Origin: an uncultured Flavobacteriaceae bacterium
GTDB taxonomy: Bacteria > Bacteroidota > Bacteroidia > Flavobacteriales > Flavobacteriaceae
Length of the DNA stretch: 64,000 bases
Direction: 5' to 3'
Assembly (NCBI GenBank): GCA_943787365.1
Contig: CALSMD010000006.1
Span: forward strand, 75,984-139,983
Positions 46,038-55,209 of the stretch are shown piece by piece; positions within the stretch are counted from its first letter, which is position 1; each line of letters starts with the position of its first letter. The position numbers and the translations under genes were made by a program. The notes under the pieces are model-generated. The model was not told the origin of the DNA. It made no database searches and saw nothing but the letters and a program-made list of their open reading frames with translations.

Positions 46038-47822
46038 CTAATTAATTGAATCTCCTCTTAATATGCGGTATTGTTTTCGAGCTTCTACAAAATGAATACT
46101 ATCTTCGTGGTTAAAGATAATGGTTTCATAATTAAGTTTTGCTTTCTCTATTTGCAGGAGTTTTGTTCTGTATATTTCTGCTAGATAAAAATAGGCATCA
46201 TCTACCAAAATATCATCTTTATAGTCCGTTATAATTCGTAAGTAATTCGCTTCTGCTTTTAAAAACTCCTTTTGAGACGCATATAATTGTGCTTGCAACA
46301 ATAACGTTTGATCGATGATCGGATCTGTTTTGTGGTTTTTAAGAATGGTGTCTAAAACACTGAGGGCTTCTGTTGTTTTTTTTTGAATCTTCAATAATTC
46401 TGCTTTGGCGTATAACTTTAATGCGGTATGAAGCGAATCGCTCCCTTTGTGATCCGAAATCAAAAGTTGTAATTCCAAAGCATCGTTTGCAGTCAATTGA
46501 GAAGTGGAGGACTTTAGAACTTTGAGCTGTGTTTCTGCCCACTCAAAGTCGCCTTTGTAATAGCTTGTTTTAGCAGCTTTAAAACGGGCTTCTTGAGACA
46601 GTGTGCTATTTTTAACACGCATCTGAATCTGCGTGTAATAAATCAGTGCTTGATTGAACTTATTTTGAGTCACTAAAATATCGGCGAGTTTCATTTTTAG
46701 TTCTGAAGATGCCAAATCTGTTAAATTTGCTTTTAAAGCGGTTTTTAAAAACGCGATAGCTGCCTCAGCATTTTGATCATAATAGGCTAAAAACTGTGCA
46801 TATGACAACTGCAACACCACCGTTTCAACACCTAACTTATAGGTTTCCAATAGGGCTTCATAACGCTTTTTTATCTCTTGATAACTACTAGGGTCAGACC
46901 GTTCTAATTGAAGCTCTAATCGACTGCAATTGGCCTGAATACGCAAACGTGTTTCTTTAGCATTTTGAATGATAAAGTCAAAAACAGAGAGAGTTGTGTC
47001 ATAAGGCTGTGCTTCTTGTGCCAAAAGTGCCAAATTAATCAACCCTTGAAAAGATTCTGGGGTACGTCTATACACTGCCTTTTCTTGTATAAATGCTTTT
47101 TTAAAATCGTTTTGTTGCACATAAAGCCAACTTAACCACTGATTCCAAAGCGGGTTGGGTTTGATTTGTAATTTTTTTAATAATACATTTTTGAATAGCT
47201 GATTGTAGGGCTGATTGGCATCTTCAGATATATATTCAGAGAGCACACGCATGACTTGATTTATATAGGGAGGGTTTGTTTCGACATAGTCAAGATAATA
47301 CTCCATCATTTTTTCGATATTTTGTTGGGTCGCATACAATCCCGCCAATTGGTAATAGAAAGCTGCATTGGGTTCTTTTTTCAAACCGATTTCATACGCC
47401 TGAATTGCATAATCGATCAATGAATGGATTTCAAAACGTTGTGCGACCGCATAGACATAATTGGATTGAATTTCAATACTTTGTATTGCTTTTTTATAAT
47501 ACAAATCCGCTTGTGTTAATTGATTTTGAAGTTGATAATTATAACCCAATTCTACCAAATATTGTGGATTTTTAAAGCGTTTCATTTGAGCTTCAATTTC
47601 TTTTTGAGCGGTTTTATACTGACTGAGTTGTTGATGGCATTCAATCACTTTAAGGAAATAATAGGAATTAGAACGTTGATTATTTCGTAGTTTTTGATAC
47701 AAGGTTAATGCTTTTTCAAAGGCCCCTTCTTCAAAGTAATCTTTGGCCAATCCTGGATCGACCTGAGCCGAGGTAAGGAAGCAAAACATGCTAAAAAAAA
47801 GACAAACGATGGATTTCATCAT
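46038..47822 (-). CDS. Exported TPR-repeat protein
   Basis: About 594 residues. A signal peptide MMKSIVCLFFSMFCFLTSAQ (Met at 47822 or 47819) is followed by repeated TPR helices across the whole length, for example AYEIGLKKEPNAAFYYQLAGLY, YDQNAEAAIAFLKTALKA and FLKAEANYLRIITDY. Likely a periplasmic scaffold. The longer start at 47879 is rejected because it lacks a signal peptide at the N-terminus and would overlap serS. Confidence 0.85.
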   Translation of the reverse strand: MMKSIVCLFFSMFCFLTSAQVDPGLAKDYFEEGAFEKALTLYQKLRNNQRSNSYYFLKVIECHQQLSQYKTAQKEIEAQMKRFKNPQYLVELGYNYQLQNQLTQADLYYKKAIQSIEIQSNYVYAVAQRFEIHSLIDYAIQAYEIGLKKEPNAAFYYQLAGLYATQQNIEKMMEYYLDYVETNPPYINQVMRVLSEYISEDANQPYNQLFKNVLLKKLQIKPNPLWNQWLSWLYVQQNDFKKAFIQEKAVYRRTPESFQGLINLALLAQEAQPYDTTLSVFDFIIQNAKETRLRIQANCSRLELQLERSDPSSYQEIKKRYEALLETYKLGVETVVLQLSYAQFLAYYDQNAEAAIAFLKTALKANLTDLASSELKMKLADILVTQNKFNQALIYYTQIQMRVKNSTLSQEARFKAAKTSYYKGDFEWAETQLKVLKSSTSQLTANDALELQLLISDHKGSDSLHTALKLYAKAELLKIQKKTTEALSVLDTILKNHKTDPIIDQTLLLQAQLYASQKEFLKAEANYLRIITDYKDDILVDDAYFYLAEIYRTKLLQIEKAKLNYETIIFNHEDSIHFVEARKQYRILRGDSIN

Positions 47823-47871
47823 GGTGTATTTGTAACTATTATAAATGCCCAGAAATCTTTCGAGACAATCA

Positions 47872-49143
47872 CTAATCAATCATCGAAAAACCAGTGTATG
47901 GTACTAAAACCTCGGGGATTTGAATGCCTGCATCAGTCTGATAATTTTCTAATATCCCTGCTAACACTCGTGGCAATGCCAACGAGCTTCCGTTAAGTGT
48001 ATGCGCAAGTTCTGATTTGCCTTCGCTATTTTTAAAACGTAATTTTAAGCGATTGGCTTGAAAGGTTTCAAAATTAGAGACCGAAGAAATTTCTAACCAA
48101 CGCTCTTGAGCAGTTGAAAAGACTTCAAAATCATAGGTTAATGCAGATGTGAATCCTAAATCTCCTGAACAGAGTTTTAAGATCCGGTAAGGCAATTTAA
48201 GGTCGTCCAAAATTGACTTAACGTGTTCTACCATCCCATCAAGGGCTTCATAGGATTTGGACGGGTGTTCGACACGTAGAATTTCTACCTTATCAAATTG
48301 ATGCAACCGATTCAACCCTCGAACGTGTGCGCCATAACTTCCTGCTTCTCTTCGAAAACAAGGCGTATAAGCGGTTAATGTTTTTGGGAGGTCGTTTTCT
48401 TGTAATAACACATCTCTAAAAATATTGGTTGCTGGCACTTCTGCTGTTGGGATCAAATATAAATCATCGTTAGTCACATGGTACATTTGACCTTCTTTGT
48501 CAGGCAATTGACCGGTTCCAAAACCCGAAGCTTCATTAACCAAATGTGGTACTTGAATTTCACTGTAACCAGCAGCGGTATTTTTATCTAGAAAATAATT
48601 AATTAATGCGCGTTGTAATCGAGCGCCTTTGCCTTTATAAACAGGAAAGCCTGCTCCCGTAATTTTATTCCCCAATTCAAAATCAATAATATCATATTTT
48701 TTGGCCAACTCCCAATGGGGCACTGCATTTTCAGAGAGGGTTGGAATGGTTCCTGCTCTAAAAACTTCTTCGTTATCCTCTTCAGTGGTTCCAACAGGAA
48801 CTATTGAATTTGGAAGATTGGGTATTTTGTACAATAAGGTTTGGAGTGCTTCTGTTGCTACATTTAACTCCTCTGAAAGCACAGTTTTAGAGGCTTTTAG
48901 TTCCGCAGTTTTTTGTTTGAATTCATTGGCCTTTTGGGCTTGTCCAGATTTAAACAACTCCCCTATTTCTTTTGAAATAGCATTCAACTCCGAAGAAATC
49001 GTATCCACTTGTGTTTGTAGTCCTCTACGAGATTCGTCCAGTTTTATCACGGCATCAATGAGCGACTTGGCTTCGTTTGTGCGTTTGCTTAAACGTGCTA
49101 GGACTTCCGCTTGGTGCTCTCTTATGTAGGATACTTGTAACAT
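47872..49143 (-). CDS. serS: Serine-tRNA ligase
   Basis: About 423 residues. The N-terminal coiled-coil arm that binds the tRNA (residues about 30-100), then class II catalytic motifs: motif 2 TPCFRREAGSYG and motif 3 LNGSSLALPRVLAGILENYQ. Start at 49143 (MLQVSYIREHQAEV) matches the family; an upstream Met 21 bases away would lie inside or at the promoter region. Confidence 0.97.
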   Translation of the reverse strand: MLQVSYIREHQAEVLARLSKRTNEAKSLIDAVIKLDESRRGLQTQVDTISSELNAISKEIGELFKSGQAQKANEFKQKTAELKASKTVLSEELNVATEALQTLLYKIPNLPNSIVPVGTTEEDNEEVFRAGTIPTLSENAVPHWELAKKYDIIDFELGNKITGAGFPVYKGKGARLQRALINYFLDKNTAAGYSEIQVPHLVNEASGFGTGQLPDKEGQMYHVTNDDLYLIPTAEVPATNIFRDVLLQENDLPKTLTAYTPCFRREAGSYGAHVRGLNRLHQFDKVEILRVEHPSKSYEALDGMVEHVKSILDDLKLPYRILKLCSGDLGFTSALTYDFEVFSTAQERWLEISSVSNFETFQANRLKLRFKNSEGKSELAHTLNGSSLALPRVLAGILENYQTDAGIQIPEVLVPYTGFSMID

Positions 49144-49161
49144 AGCTCTTATTTTAAGAAG

Positions 49162-49169
49162 CAAATTTA
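49162..49169 (-). promoter_or_regulatory. -7 box (TAAATTTG on minus strand) upstream of serS
   Basis: Plus-strand CAAATTTA is an exact minus-strand TAnnTTTG match, 18 bases before the chosen serS start, the same distance as at der. It overlaps the alternative upstream Met (49164). Confidence 0.6.
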
Positions 49170-49213
49170 ATCAATTAGAATAAAACAAGAATTGGTTTTA
49201 CGTCTAAATTGAG

Positions 49214-50152
49214 TTAGTTTTTTGTAAGCAGAGCTATTTTGGCAAAAGCAGCCTGTTGATCAAGCTCCAATTGTGATTTTAAACCCTCTAGCCCCGAAAA
49301 CTTAATTTCATCTCTAATCCGATCTAAAAATTGAATCGTAAGAACCTCCCCATAAAGTGATTGATCAAAATCAAAAAAGAAGACTTCTACAGATAGTTCA
49401 TTGGCATCACTAACAGTGGGATTGGTTCCAATGTTTAGCATTCCATACACCAATTTGTTGTTAATTATAGACTGCACCAGATAGACTCCATTTTTAGGAA
49501 TGAGTTTATACGGTTCTTCTATTTTTAAATTGGCGGTCGGAAATTGAATGGTTTTCCCAAGACCTTTTCCTTTAACAACTGTTCCATTGATCATGAAATT
49601 ATAGCCCAAAAAATCATTGGCTATTTTGATGGAACCTTCTCCTAACGCGGTTCTAATTTTGGTGGAACTCACTGCGACATCTCCTACTTCTTGTGCACTG
49701 ATTTCGGTGACTTTAAATCCATAAAAGGCACCAAACTCTTTGAGATCTTTGATATTGGCGGTACGGTTTCTCCCAAAGTGATGGTCGTAGCCCACGATAA
49801 TATGTTTTACATGTAACTTATTGACCAGCACATCGCGAACATACTCAAGGGAGCTTAATCTTGAAAAATCTTGTGTAAAGGCTTTGACAACTAAATGATC
49901 GACTCCTAAGTCCTGAATTAAATCTGCTTTCTCATCAATGGTATTGATGAGTTTTATGGAGGTATCTTTTTGAACCACCATTCGAGGGTGCGGAAAAAAG
50001 GTCAATACCAGCGCTTGAAGCTGTTCGGTTTGGGCAATATCTACAAGACGATTGATTATTTTTTGATGCCCCCTATGAACGCCATCAAATGTGCCTATGG
50101 TGACAACAGAGTCTTTTATTTGATCGTAATCGGCGGCAGATTTAATTTTCAA
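49214..50152 (-). CDS. ribF: Bifunctional riboflavin kinase/FAD synthetase RibF
   Basis: About 313 residues. N-terminal FAD synthetase half with GTFDGVHRGHQ and IVGYDHHFGRNR; C-terminal flavokinase with KGKGLGKTIQFPTANL. Makes FMN then FAD from riboflavin. The usual start of the family, MKIKSAADYDQI here, has no ATG; a TTG at 50152 begins exactly there. A 66-base longer frame from an ATG at 50218 adds a hydrophobic stretch (MLLKCIPFFIFVLYI) that homologues lack, so TTG is preferred but not proved. Confidence 0.9.
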   Translation of the reverse strand: MKIKSAADYDQIKDSVVTIGTFDGVHRGHQKIINRLVDIAQTEQLQALVLTFFPHPRMVVQKDTSIKLINTIDEKADLIQDLGVDHLVVKAFTQDFSRLSSLEYVRDVLVNKLHVKHIIVGYDHHFGRNRTANIKDLKEFGAFYGFKVTEISAQEVGDVAVSSTKIRTALGEGSIKIANDFLGYNFMINGTVVKGKGLGKTIQFPTANLKIEEPYKLIPKNGVYLVQSIINNKLVYGMLNIGTNPTVSDANELSVEVFFFDFDQSLYGEVLTIQFLDRIRDEIKFSGLEGLKSQLELDQQAAFAKIALLTKN

Positions 50153-50294
50153 TAGCTCGTTTTTGGAATTTGAAATATAAAGCACGAAGATAAAAAAAGG
50201 GATGCATTTTAAGAGCATTCACTTTTACTTTTTTTACTTATAAATTCTTTAAAGTGTTTCTAATGCCTGTTAATTATTGAAATCTATTTAACAT

Positions 50295-50322
50295 AAAAAA
50301 GGAGCCGAATGGCTCCTTTTTT
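50295..50322 (-). terminator. Intrinsic terminator, bidirectional, after M43 protease gene
   Basis: Six A, then ggagcc (50301-50306), loop gaat, ggctcc (50311-50316) and six T. The symmetry allows termination in both directions. It lies 20 bases beyond the M43 stop. Confidence 0.92.
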
Positions 50323-50341
50323 ATGTTATAAATTGAATGGT

Positions 50342-52333
50342 TTATTTCTTAACAAACGGCAGAGACATCGAAGCGTTGTCTGTTGCTATTTTTATGAAAT
50401 ACATGCCTTTACTTAGGCTGGAAGTATTCACACTTAAATCGTTTGGTGTTACAACAGATTTCTGACGAACGACTTGACCTAACATATTATAAATCGTGTA
50501 GTTATCAGGCAAGTTGTTTGATGTCCCAAGCTTGATGTTAAGCACATTTGTAGTTGGATTTGGATAGAGCGTAATTTCACGGTCTAAAAAGTAACTCGCG
50601 GCTCCCAAAGTGGTTGTAGTCATGGAAACTGTTTCTTGAGAATTAAATTCTCCACCGTCTGCTATCACATTTGAATTACTGTCTGTTAATGTATAGTTTC
50701 CTATTCCATAACCACAACAAATACCATCACTTTCAGTATCATAAATCGTAAAAGAGTAACAGCCCCCTGCAGTGACATCAAAGGATTCATTAACTGTGAT
50801 GTTATTTGCATATCCAGTTCCTGAGTACAAAATAGCATCATTGCCGTCTTTAAACTCCCAAGAGGTTTCTGACCCATAATCATCGGTCAGTAATGTAAGA
50901 TTCACGGTGTTTGTATCAAAGAAGACTGCAAAGGCACTCGACATCGCTGTATTGTCCACTGTATTTTGATCTGCATTCCCATTTGGATTTAATAATTCCA
51001 CTGTAAACGTATGACTTCCACCCGAAATATTTAGTGTAGGAAGCGTCACGGTTTCACTTGAACCCGAAAATAAAAAGCCACTCCATGACTGCGTGGTAGG
51101 CGTATCACTATCTATTTGATAACTGATTACTGCAGAAGATAAAGTAGTATTTCCATTGTTGGTAACAATTACTGTGGGCGTAAATGTTGTACCACATTCC
51201 TCAAGATTTAAACCGTCAAGTTCTATGCCTCCATCATAATCATAGGTAATTGCTGGCGCACAAACTGTGGAAGTACCGAGTTCCATTCGTCTTGGCGAAT
51301 TTGCCAATACGGCTTGAATTCTTGTTTTTTGATCGGCTGTAAAAGTGTTCAGACAAGCATCGTTAGAGTAATCCATAAAATTTTCAACCATGTCAGCTCC
51401 CAAACCATCTGATGGACAACTGTCAACTGTTGGACATCCTCCATTAGAATTTGTAGCATCGGGTGTATCCGCACAATAGTCGTCATTTCCACAGGATCCC
51501 GTATCGCCCCAAATATGTCTTAATCCAAGCCAGTGTCCTACTTCATGTGTTAAGGTTCTTCCTAAGTTATAAGGACCTCCAGAACTTGGATTCGCAACAG
51601 AACCTACTGAAGAGGAAGTGACGACAACCCCATCAGTGTTTGCATTACCACCATTGGTGTTTAGACCAGGCAACCCTGAACTGGAAGGAAATTGTGCATA
51701 GCCTAAAAGACCACCTCCTAAATCAGCCAGCCAAATATTAAAATAGCGAGTTGGATCCCATTGTGTTTGGGGTTTTATAGAATTATCGAAATCTGACATT
51801 GAGAAAGGTCCATCACCAAAATCGGTGATTCTATTAATTCCTGGCTCAATGAGAGTTGATCCGATCTCATTTTGTGTTGCTAAACAAAACTGCACTTCCG
51901 TATCTGCAGCCACCGAATAGGGACTCCCTGCATTATTGCTGAAATCTATGTTTAATTGGTCATTTTGAGCTTGAATAACCGCCTCAGACAAATTATCAGA
52001 TCCAAATCCATCTGTTATTACATGGTAAATCACTGGTAATGTCACCAGAATAGAAGTCCTATTAGATCTTTGCGCTTTAATCTCTTCGATTTTGGGCGCT
52101 AACCAAGATTCAAATTCTTCTTTAGTGGCTCTTTTTGGATCTACCGACTTAAGATATTGTTCGTACTCAACACTCCCACATCGAATCACATCTGATTCCT
52201 CAAGACTTTCAATATTGGCATCGGTAAGTTCCTGACCAAATAATGTTTGATTAACCGAGTTTGTTTGAGAAAAAGAAAGTGTAGTTGTAAAAAATAAAGC
52301 CATGAAAATAGCTTTCAAAGTAATTTTTTTCAT
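50342..52333 (-). CDS. Secreted M43 family zinc metalloprotease with T9SS sorting domain
   Basis: 663 residues. Signal peptide to about residue 22 (LSFSQ), pro-region, then a metzincin catalytic domain: HEVGHWLGLRH (zinc ligands His263, His267, His273; Glu264) and the Met-turn NFMDYS (Met320), matching pappalysin-type M43 proteases. Residues about 365-465 resemble a CARDB-like domain, about 475-575 a small beta-sandwich (SWEFKDGNDAILYSG, GGCYSFTIYDTESDG) also seen in the lipoprotein at 20-799, and the last 80 (YPNPTTNVLNI onward) a T9SS type A sorting domain. Extracellular protein degradation is likely. Confidence 0.94.
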   Translation of the reverse strand: MKKITLKAIFMALFFTTTLSFSQTNSVNQTLFGQELTDANIESLEESDVIRCGSVEYEQYLKSVDPKRATKEEFESWLAPKIEEIKAQRSNRTSILVTLPVIYHVITDGFGSDNLSEAVIQAQNDQLNIDFSNNAGSPYSVAADTEVQFCLATQNEIGSTLIEPGINRITDFGDGPFSMSDFDNSIKPQTQWDPTRYFNIWLADLGGGLLGYAQFPSSSGLPGLNTNGGNANTDGVVVTSSSVGSVANPSSGGPYNLGRTLTHEVGHWLGLRHIWGDTGSCGNDDYCADTPDATNSNGGCPTVDSCPSDGLGADMVENFMDYSNDACLNTFTADQKTRIQAVLANSPRRMELGTSTVCAPAITYDYDGGIELDGLNLEECGTTFTPTVIVTNNGNTTLSSAVISYQIDSDTPTTQSWSGFLFSGSSETVTLPTLNISGGSHTFTVELLNPNGNADQNTVDNTAMSSAFAVFFDTNTVNLTLLTDDYGSETSWEFKDGNDAILYSGTGYANNITVNESFDVTAGGCYSFTIYDTESDGICCGYGIGNYTLTDSNSNVIADGGEFNSQETVSMTTTTLGAASYFLDREITLYPNPTTNVLNIKLGTSNNLPDNYTIYNMLGQVVRQKSVVTPNDLSVNTSSLSKGMYFIKIATDNASMSLPFVKK

Positions 52334-52477
52334 TTTTAATTTAGTTAAATTGGTACTTGTAAAATTACAAAAAACAATTGATATAAATTAAAATAAAAAG
52401 TAGATAAACGATAATTGATGCCTTTACTCCCTGATTTTGACAGACTTACGGAGGGCTACGCTCAAAACCCTAGAAAG

Positions 52478-53098
52478 TTAGGTGCCGTTAAATGTATTCA
52501 TTGTATTTTGAATCCCAGCCATCACATAGCTTTTGATAAATTCGCTGCAATGCTCTAAACGTTCTTTGAGTTTTTCGGTCTCATCATCCGTCCAATTTCC
52601 AAGTACATAATCTACTTGTTTTCCTTTTGCAAATTCATCACTGATGCCAAAACGGAGTCTGTTGTACTGCGATGTATTCAGCCTATCTTGTATATCTTTT
52701 AGGCCATTATGCCCACCTGCACTGCCTTTTGTTTTTAGGCGAAGGGTTCCAAATGGTAAATTTAAATCGTCTGTAATTATCAAAAGGTTTTCGAGTGGAA
52801 TGGATTCTTTTTCTAACCAGTACTTAACGGCTTTGCCGCTTAGATTCATATAAGTATTTGGTTTTAAAAGCAAAAAGGTGCGCCCTTTAAATTTAAAGCT
52901 TGCCAAGTCTCCTAATTTTTTGGTTTCAAAAACAGCTGCATTTAGCTGCGCAAAATTCTCTACGACCTTAAAGCCGACGTTATGACGAGTGTTAACGTAG
53001 TCGGCACCATGATTTCCCAATCCAACAATCAAGTATTTTTTAGACATCTCTTCGGTGGTGTTATTGTTGCTTTTATTTTTAAATAACCAATGATACAT
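52478..53098 (-). CDS. pth: Peptidyl-tRNA hydrolase
   Basis: About 206 residues. Core motif YLIVGLGNHGADYVNTRHNVGF (catalytic His in TRHN), then LLKPNTYMNLSGKAV and GSAGGHNGLKDI. Releases peptidyl-tRNA stalled on ribosomes. The start is set at the Met at 53098 (MYHWLFKNK...), a short basic extension common in flavobacterial homologues; the compact alternative is the Met at 53047 (MSKKYLIVG). A further upstream Met at 53122 lies within the terminator stem of rplY, so it is unlikely. Confidence 0.93.
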   Translation of the reverse strand: MYHWLFKNKSNNNTTEEMSKKYLIVGLGNHGADYVNTRHNVGFKVVENFAQLNAAVFETKKLGDLASFKFKGRTFLLLKPNTYMNLSGKAVKYWLEKESIPLENLLIITDDLNLPFGTLRLKTKGSAGGHNGLKDIQDRLNTSQYNRLRFGISDEFAKGKQVDYVLGNWTDDETEKLKERLEHCSEFIKSYVMAGIQNTMNTFNGT

Positions 53099-53111
53099 AT
53101 TCCGTAAAAAT

Positions 53112-53144
53112 AAAAAAAGCATTCTGAATAACAGAATGCTTTTA
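53112..53144 (-). terminator. Intrinsic terminator/attenuator between rplY and pth
   Basis: Stem gcattctg (53119-53126) pairs with cagaatgc (53132-53139), loop of five bases; on the minus strand it is followed by a seven-T run. It sits between rplY and pth, which run in the same direction, so it terminates or attenuates the prs-rplY message. Confidence 0.85.
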
Positions 53145-53167
53145 TAATAATGATTTTAAAAGATGGT

Positions 53168-53824
53168 TTAAGCATCTGCCGGAGCAGCACCTTCAGCCGG
53201 AGCAGCACCCTCCGCTGGAGCAGCACCCTCCGCACCTTCAGCTCCTTCTTCTTCTTCTTCTTCTTCAAAGTCGTCGATAGAAACTCTAGAACGTTTCACT
53301 TGACACACAACCGTGTTATCTGGGTGTAAAAACTTATAAGCATCGTTTGCTAATTGATTAACTGTAAGTTTATTTCCAATTTTGAGTGGCGTAATATCCG
53401 CTTCAATAAAATCGGGTAAGTTAACCGGTAGAGCTTTTACTCTCAATTTACGTTTGTTTCTTCGTAAAGATCCTCCATTAGCAACTCCTAACGATTTTCC
53501 TATGAGATGAACTGGAATGTCCATAGCAATTTCTTTATCGTCAAATAGTTGATAAAAGTCGATGTGTAAAATGCGGTCTGTTACAGGGTGAAATTGAATA
53601 TCCTGTAGAACTGCATGAAACGATTCACTACCTAAAGCAATCACAACTGTATGTGCGTTTGGTGTGTATACTAGTTTAGAGAATGCCAATTCTTCTGCTG
53701 AGAAATGCACTGGCTTGTCTCCTCCGTATAATACGCAAGGCACCTGTCCAGCATTACGTAAGGCTTTAGTTGCTTTCTTGCCCACGCTTTCTCTTTTCGA
53801 TCCGTTAATTGTAATTGATTTCAT
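53168..53824 (-). CDS. rplY: Ribosomal protein bL25, CTC type, with Ala/Pro/Glu tail
   Basis: 218 residues. The N-terminal 5S rRNA-binding domain begins [20 protein letters not shown] and includes [14 protein letters not shown]; the second domain (about 90-190) is the CTC extension. The tail after residue 190 is an acidic run (EEEEEE) followed by repeats of GAAPAE encoded by three near-identical 18-bp units. The tail is probably disordered. prs lies 28 bases upstream in the same direction. Confidence 0.96.
   Translation of the reverse strand: MKSITINGSKRESVGKKATKALRNAGQVPCVLYGGDKPVHFSAEELAFSKLVYTPNAHTVVIALGSESFHAVLQDIQFHPVTDRILHIDFYQLFDDKEIAMDIPVHLIGKSLGVANGGSLRRNKRKLRVKALPVNLPDFIEADITPLKIGNKLTVNQLANDAYKFLHPDNTVVCQVKRSRVSIDDFEEEEEEEGAEGAEGAAPAEGAAPAEGAAPADA
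53181..53234 (-). repeat. Three 18-bp tandem repeats in the rplY tail
   Basis: Units at 53181-53198, 53199-53216 and 53217-53234, each starting ggagcagcacc, encode the Ala-Pro-rich tail. In-frame period, so copy-number changes keep the frame. Confidence 0.85.
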
Positions 53825-53852
53825 GTATTTATATTTATTGATTTTAATTGTT

Positions 53853-54794
53853 TTACATTATGAATTTAGAACTAATTGATTCGTTTTGATGCACTTTGGT
53901 CATCACATCGGCAAATAAATCCGCACAGCTTAAGACCCTAATTTTTGGGCTTTCTTGCGAAACCGGAATAGAATCTGTTACGATAAGTTCTTCTAATTTT
54001 GAATTTTCGAGGCGTTCGTAAGCATTTCCCGATAAAATAGGGTGGGTACAAATGGCTCTTACACTTAAGGCTCCACGTTCCATCAATAGATCGGCTGCTT
54101 TTGTTAAGGTACCAGCAGTGTCCACCATATCATCGACCAATACTACATTTTTTCCAGTTACATGACCAATCAATTCCATATGAGAAATTACATTGGCTTT
54201 AGCACGTTGCTTGTAACAAATAACCACATCACTTTCGAGAGCTTTTGAATAGGCGTAAGCACGTTTAGATCCTCCCATATCTGGGGAAGCTATGGTAAGA
54301 TTGTCTAAGTTTAAACTCTTTAAGTAAGGTAAAAAGATGGTGGATGCAAACATGTGATCAACTGGTTTTTCAAAAAACCCTTGAATTTGATCGGCATGTA
54401 AGTCCATTGTTATGATACGAGTGGCACCCGCTGTTTCCAGCATTTTAGCCACTAATTTAGCAGCAATAGGGACTCTTGGTTTGTCTTTACGATCTTGTCG
54501 TGCCCATCCAAAGTACGGAATCACGGCTGTAATATGTCTAGCAGATGCACGTTTTGCAGCGTCTAGCATCAACAATAATTCCATTAAATTTTCTGGACCT
54601 GGATTGGTAGAACCGATTAAAAATACGCGTGTTCCACGAATCGATTCTTCAAAAGAAGGTTGAAATTCACCATCGCTGTAGGTCGATGTAATTACATTTC
54701 CCAGAGGGATTCCGTAAGAAGCCGCAATTTTTTTACCGAGTACCATGGAGTTGGTACATGTGAATATTTTTGGCTCTGGAATTACATTAGACAT
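53853..54794 (-). CDS. prs: Ribose-phosphate pyrophosphokinase (PRPP synthase)
   Basis: 313 residues. Motifs: [24 protein letters not shown], the [11 protein letters not shown] segment, and the PRPP loop [14 protein letters not shown]. Makes PRPP from ribose 5-phosphate and ATP for purine, pyrimidine, His, Trp and NAD synthesis. First gene of a prs-rplY operon, as in many bacteria. Confidence 0.97.
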   Translation of the reverse strand: MSNVIPEPKIFTCTNSMVLGKKIAASYGIPLGNVITSTYSDGEFQPSFEESIRGTRVFLIGSTNPGPENLMELLLMLDAAKRASARHITAVIPYFGWARQDRKDKPRVPIAAKLVAKMLETAGATRIITMDLHADQIQGFFEKPVDHMFASTIFLPYLKSLNLDNLTIASPDMGGSKRAYAYSKALESDVVICYKQRAKANVISHMELIGHVTGKNVVLVDDMVDTAGTLTKAADLLMERGALSVRAICTHPILSGNAYERLENSKLEELIVTDSIPVSQESPKIRVLSCADLFADVMTKVHQNESISSKFIM

Positions 54795-54843
54795 GATAGC
54801 GTTCTGTTTTTGAGTGCTTTAAACTGGTTTTTTTATCGAGGTG

Positions 54844-54851
54844 CAAATTTA
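54844..54851 (-). promoter_or_regulatory. -7 box (TAAATTTG on minus strand) upstream of prs
   Basis: Plus-strand CAAATTTA is an exact minus-strand TAnnTTTG match, 49 bases before the prs start, in the divergent prs/tRNA-Leu spacer. Confidence 0.55.
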
Positions 54852-54917
54852 GAAATTTATTTGAACTCTTAAAGGATAATAGCGACTAATTTTAATATGA
54901 TTAAAGAAATAATTTTA

Positions 54918-54925
54918 TAGTTTTG
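54918..54925 (+). promoter_or_regulatory. -7 box TAGTTTTG upstream of tRNA-Leu
   Basis: Exact TAnnTTTG match, 12 bases before the mature tRNA 5' end. With no long leader needed for a tRNA, this is a convincing promoter. Confidence 0.7.
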
Positions 54926-54937
54926 CAATCTACTTAA

Positions 54938-55019
54938 GCTCAAGTGGCGGAATTGGTAGACGCGCTGGATTCAAAATCCAGTGACTTCGGTCGTGTGGGT
55001 TCGATTCCCACCTTGAGTA
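54938..55019 (+). tRNA. tRNA-Leu (anticodon CAA)
   Basis: 82-base class II tRNA. The acceptor stem pairs gctcaag with cttgagt (first pair G-T). D-loop ggcggaattggtaga, anticodon stem ctgga/tccag with the seven-base loop TTCAAAA (anticodon CAA), short variable arm and T-arm gtgggttcgattcccac are all present. CCA is not encoded. It reads UUG codons. Its 3' end borders the accessory-looking region. Confidence 0.97.
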
Positions 55020-55026
55020 CATATTT

Positions 55027-55069
55027 AACCGCATCTCCTTCTTAATAAAAGGTTTTGCGGTTCTTTTTT
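55027..55069 (+). terminator. Possible terminator after tRNA-Leu
   Basis: aaccgca (55027-55033) can pair with tgcggtt (55056-55062), a 7-bp stem with a long 22-base loop, followed by tcttttttg. Reasonable but loose. Confidence 0.6.
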
Positions 55070-55090
55070 GTACGGTAATTGTACGGTAAA
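55069..55090. repeat. Two 11-bp direct repeats just past tRNA-Leu
   Basis: tgtacggtaat (55069-55079) is followed directly by tgtacggtaaa (55080-55090). Their place just after a tRNA gene and its terminator would suit integrase arm or core sites. No integrase gene is visible in the window, so this is only a possibility. The remaining 120 bases to the next gene hold nothing I recognise. Confidence 0.4.
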
Positions 55091-55209
55091 TTAGAATAAA
55101 ACGCCAAAAAATCCAGCCTAAGCACACAAAACTACACCCCCACTATTACTTTTAAAGTCGGTTTCTTTTTTGAGGTTTGGCTGTGGAATGTATATGTAAC
55201 CCTAGTGAT

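Noticed and set aside
52334-52477. Small gene between pth and the M43 protease
   Set aside because: No convincing frame; only an AT-rich spacer with a GC-richer patch near 52435-52475 that I cannot assign.
54930-55127. Minus-strand reading frame across tRNA-Leu
   Set aside because: It reads the reverse of the tRNA (SRWESNPHDRSHWILNPARL is the familiar false protein from tRNA-Leu/Ser genes) and has no independent support.
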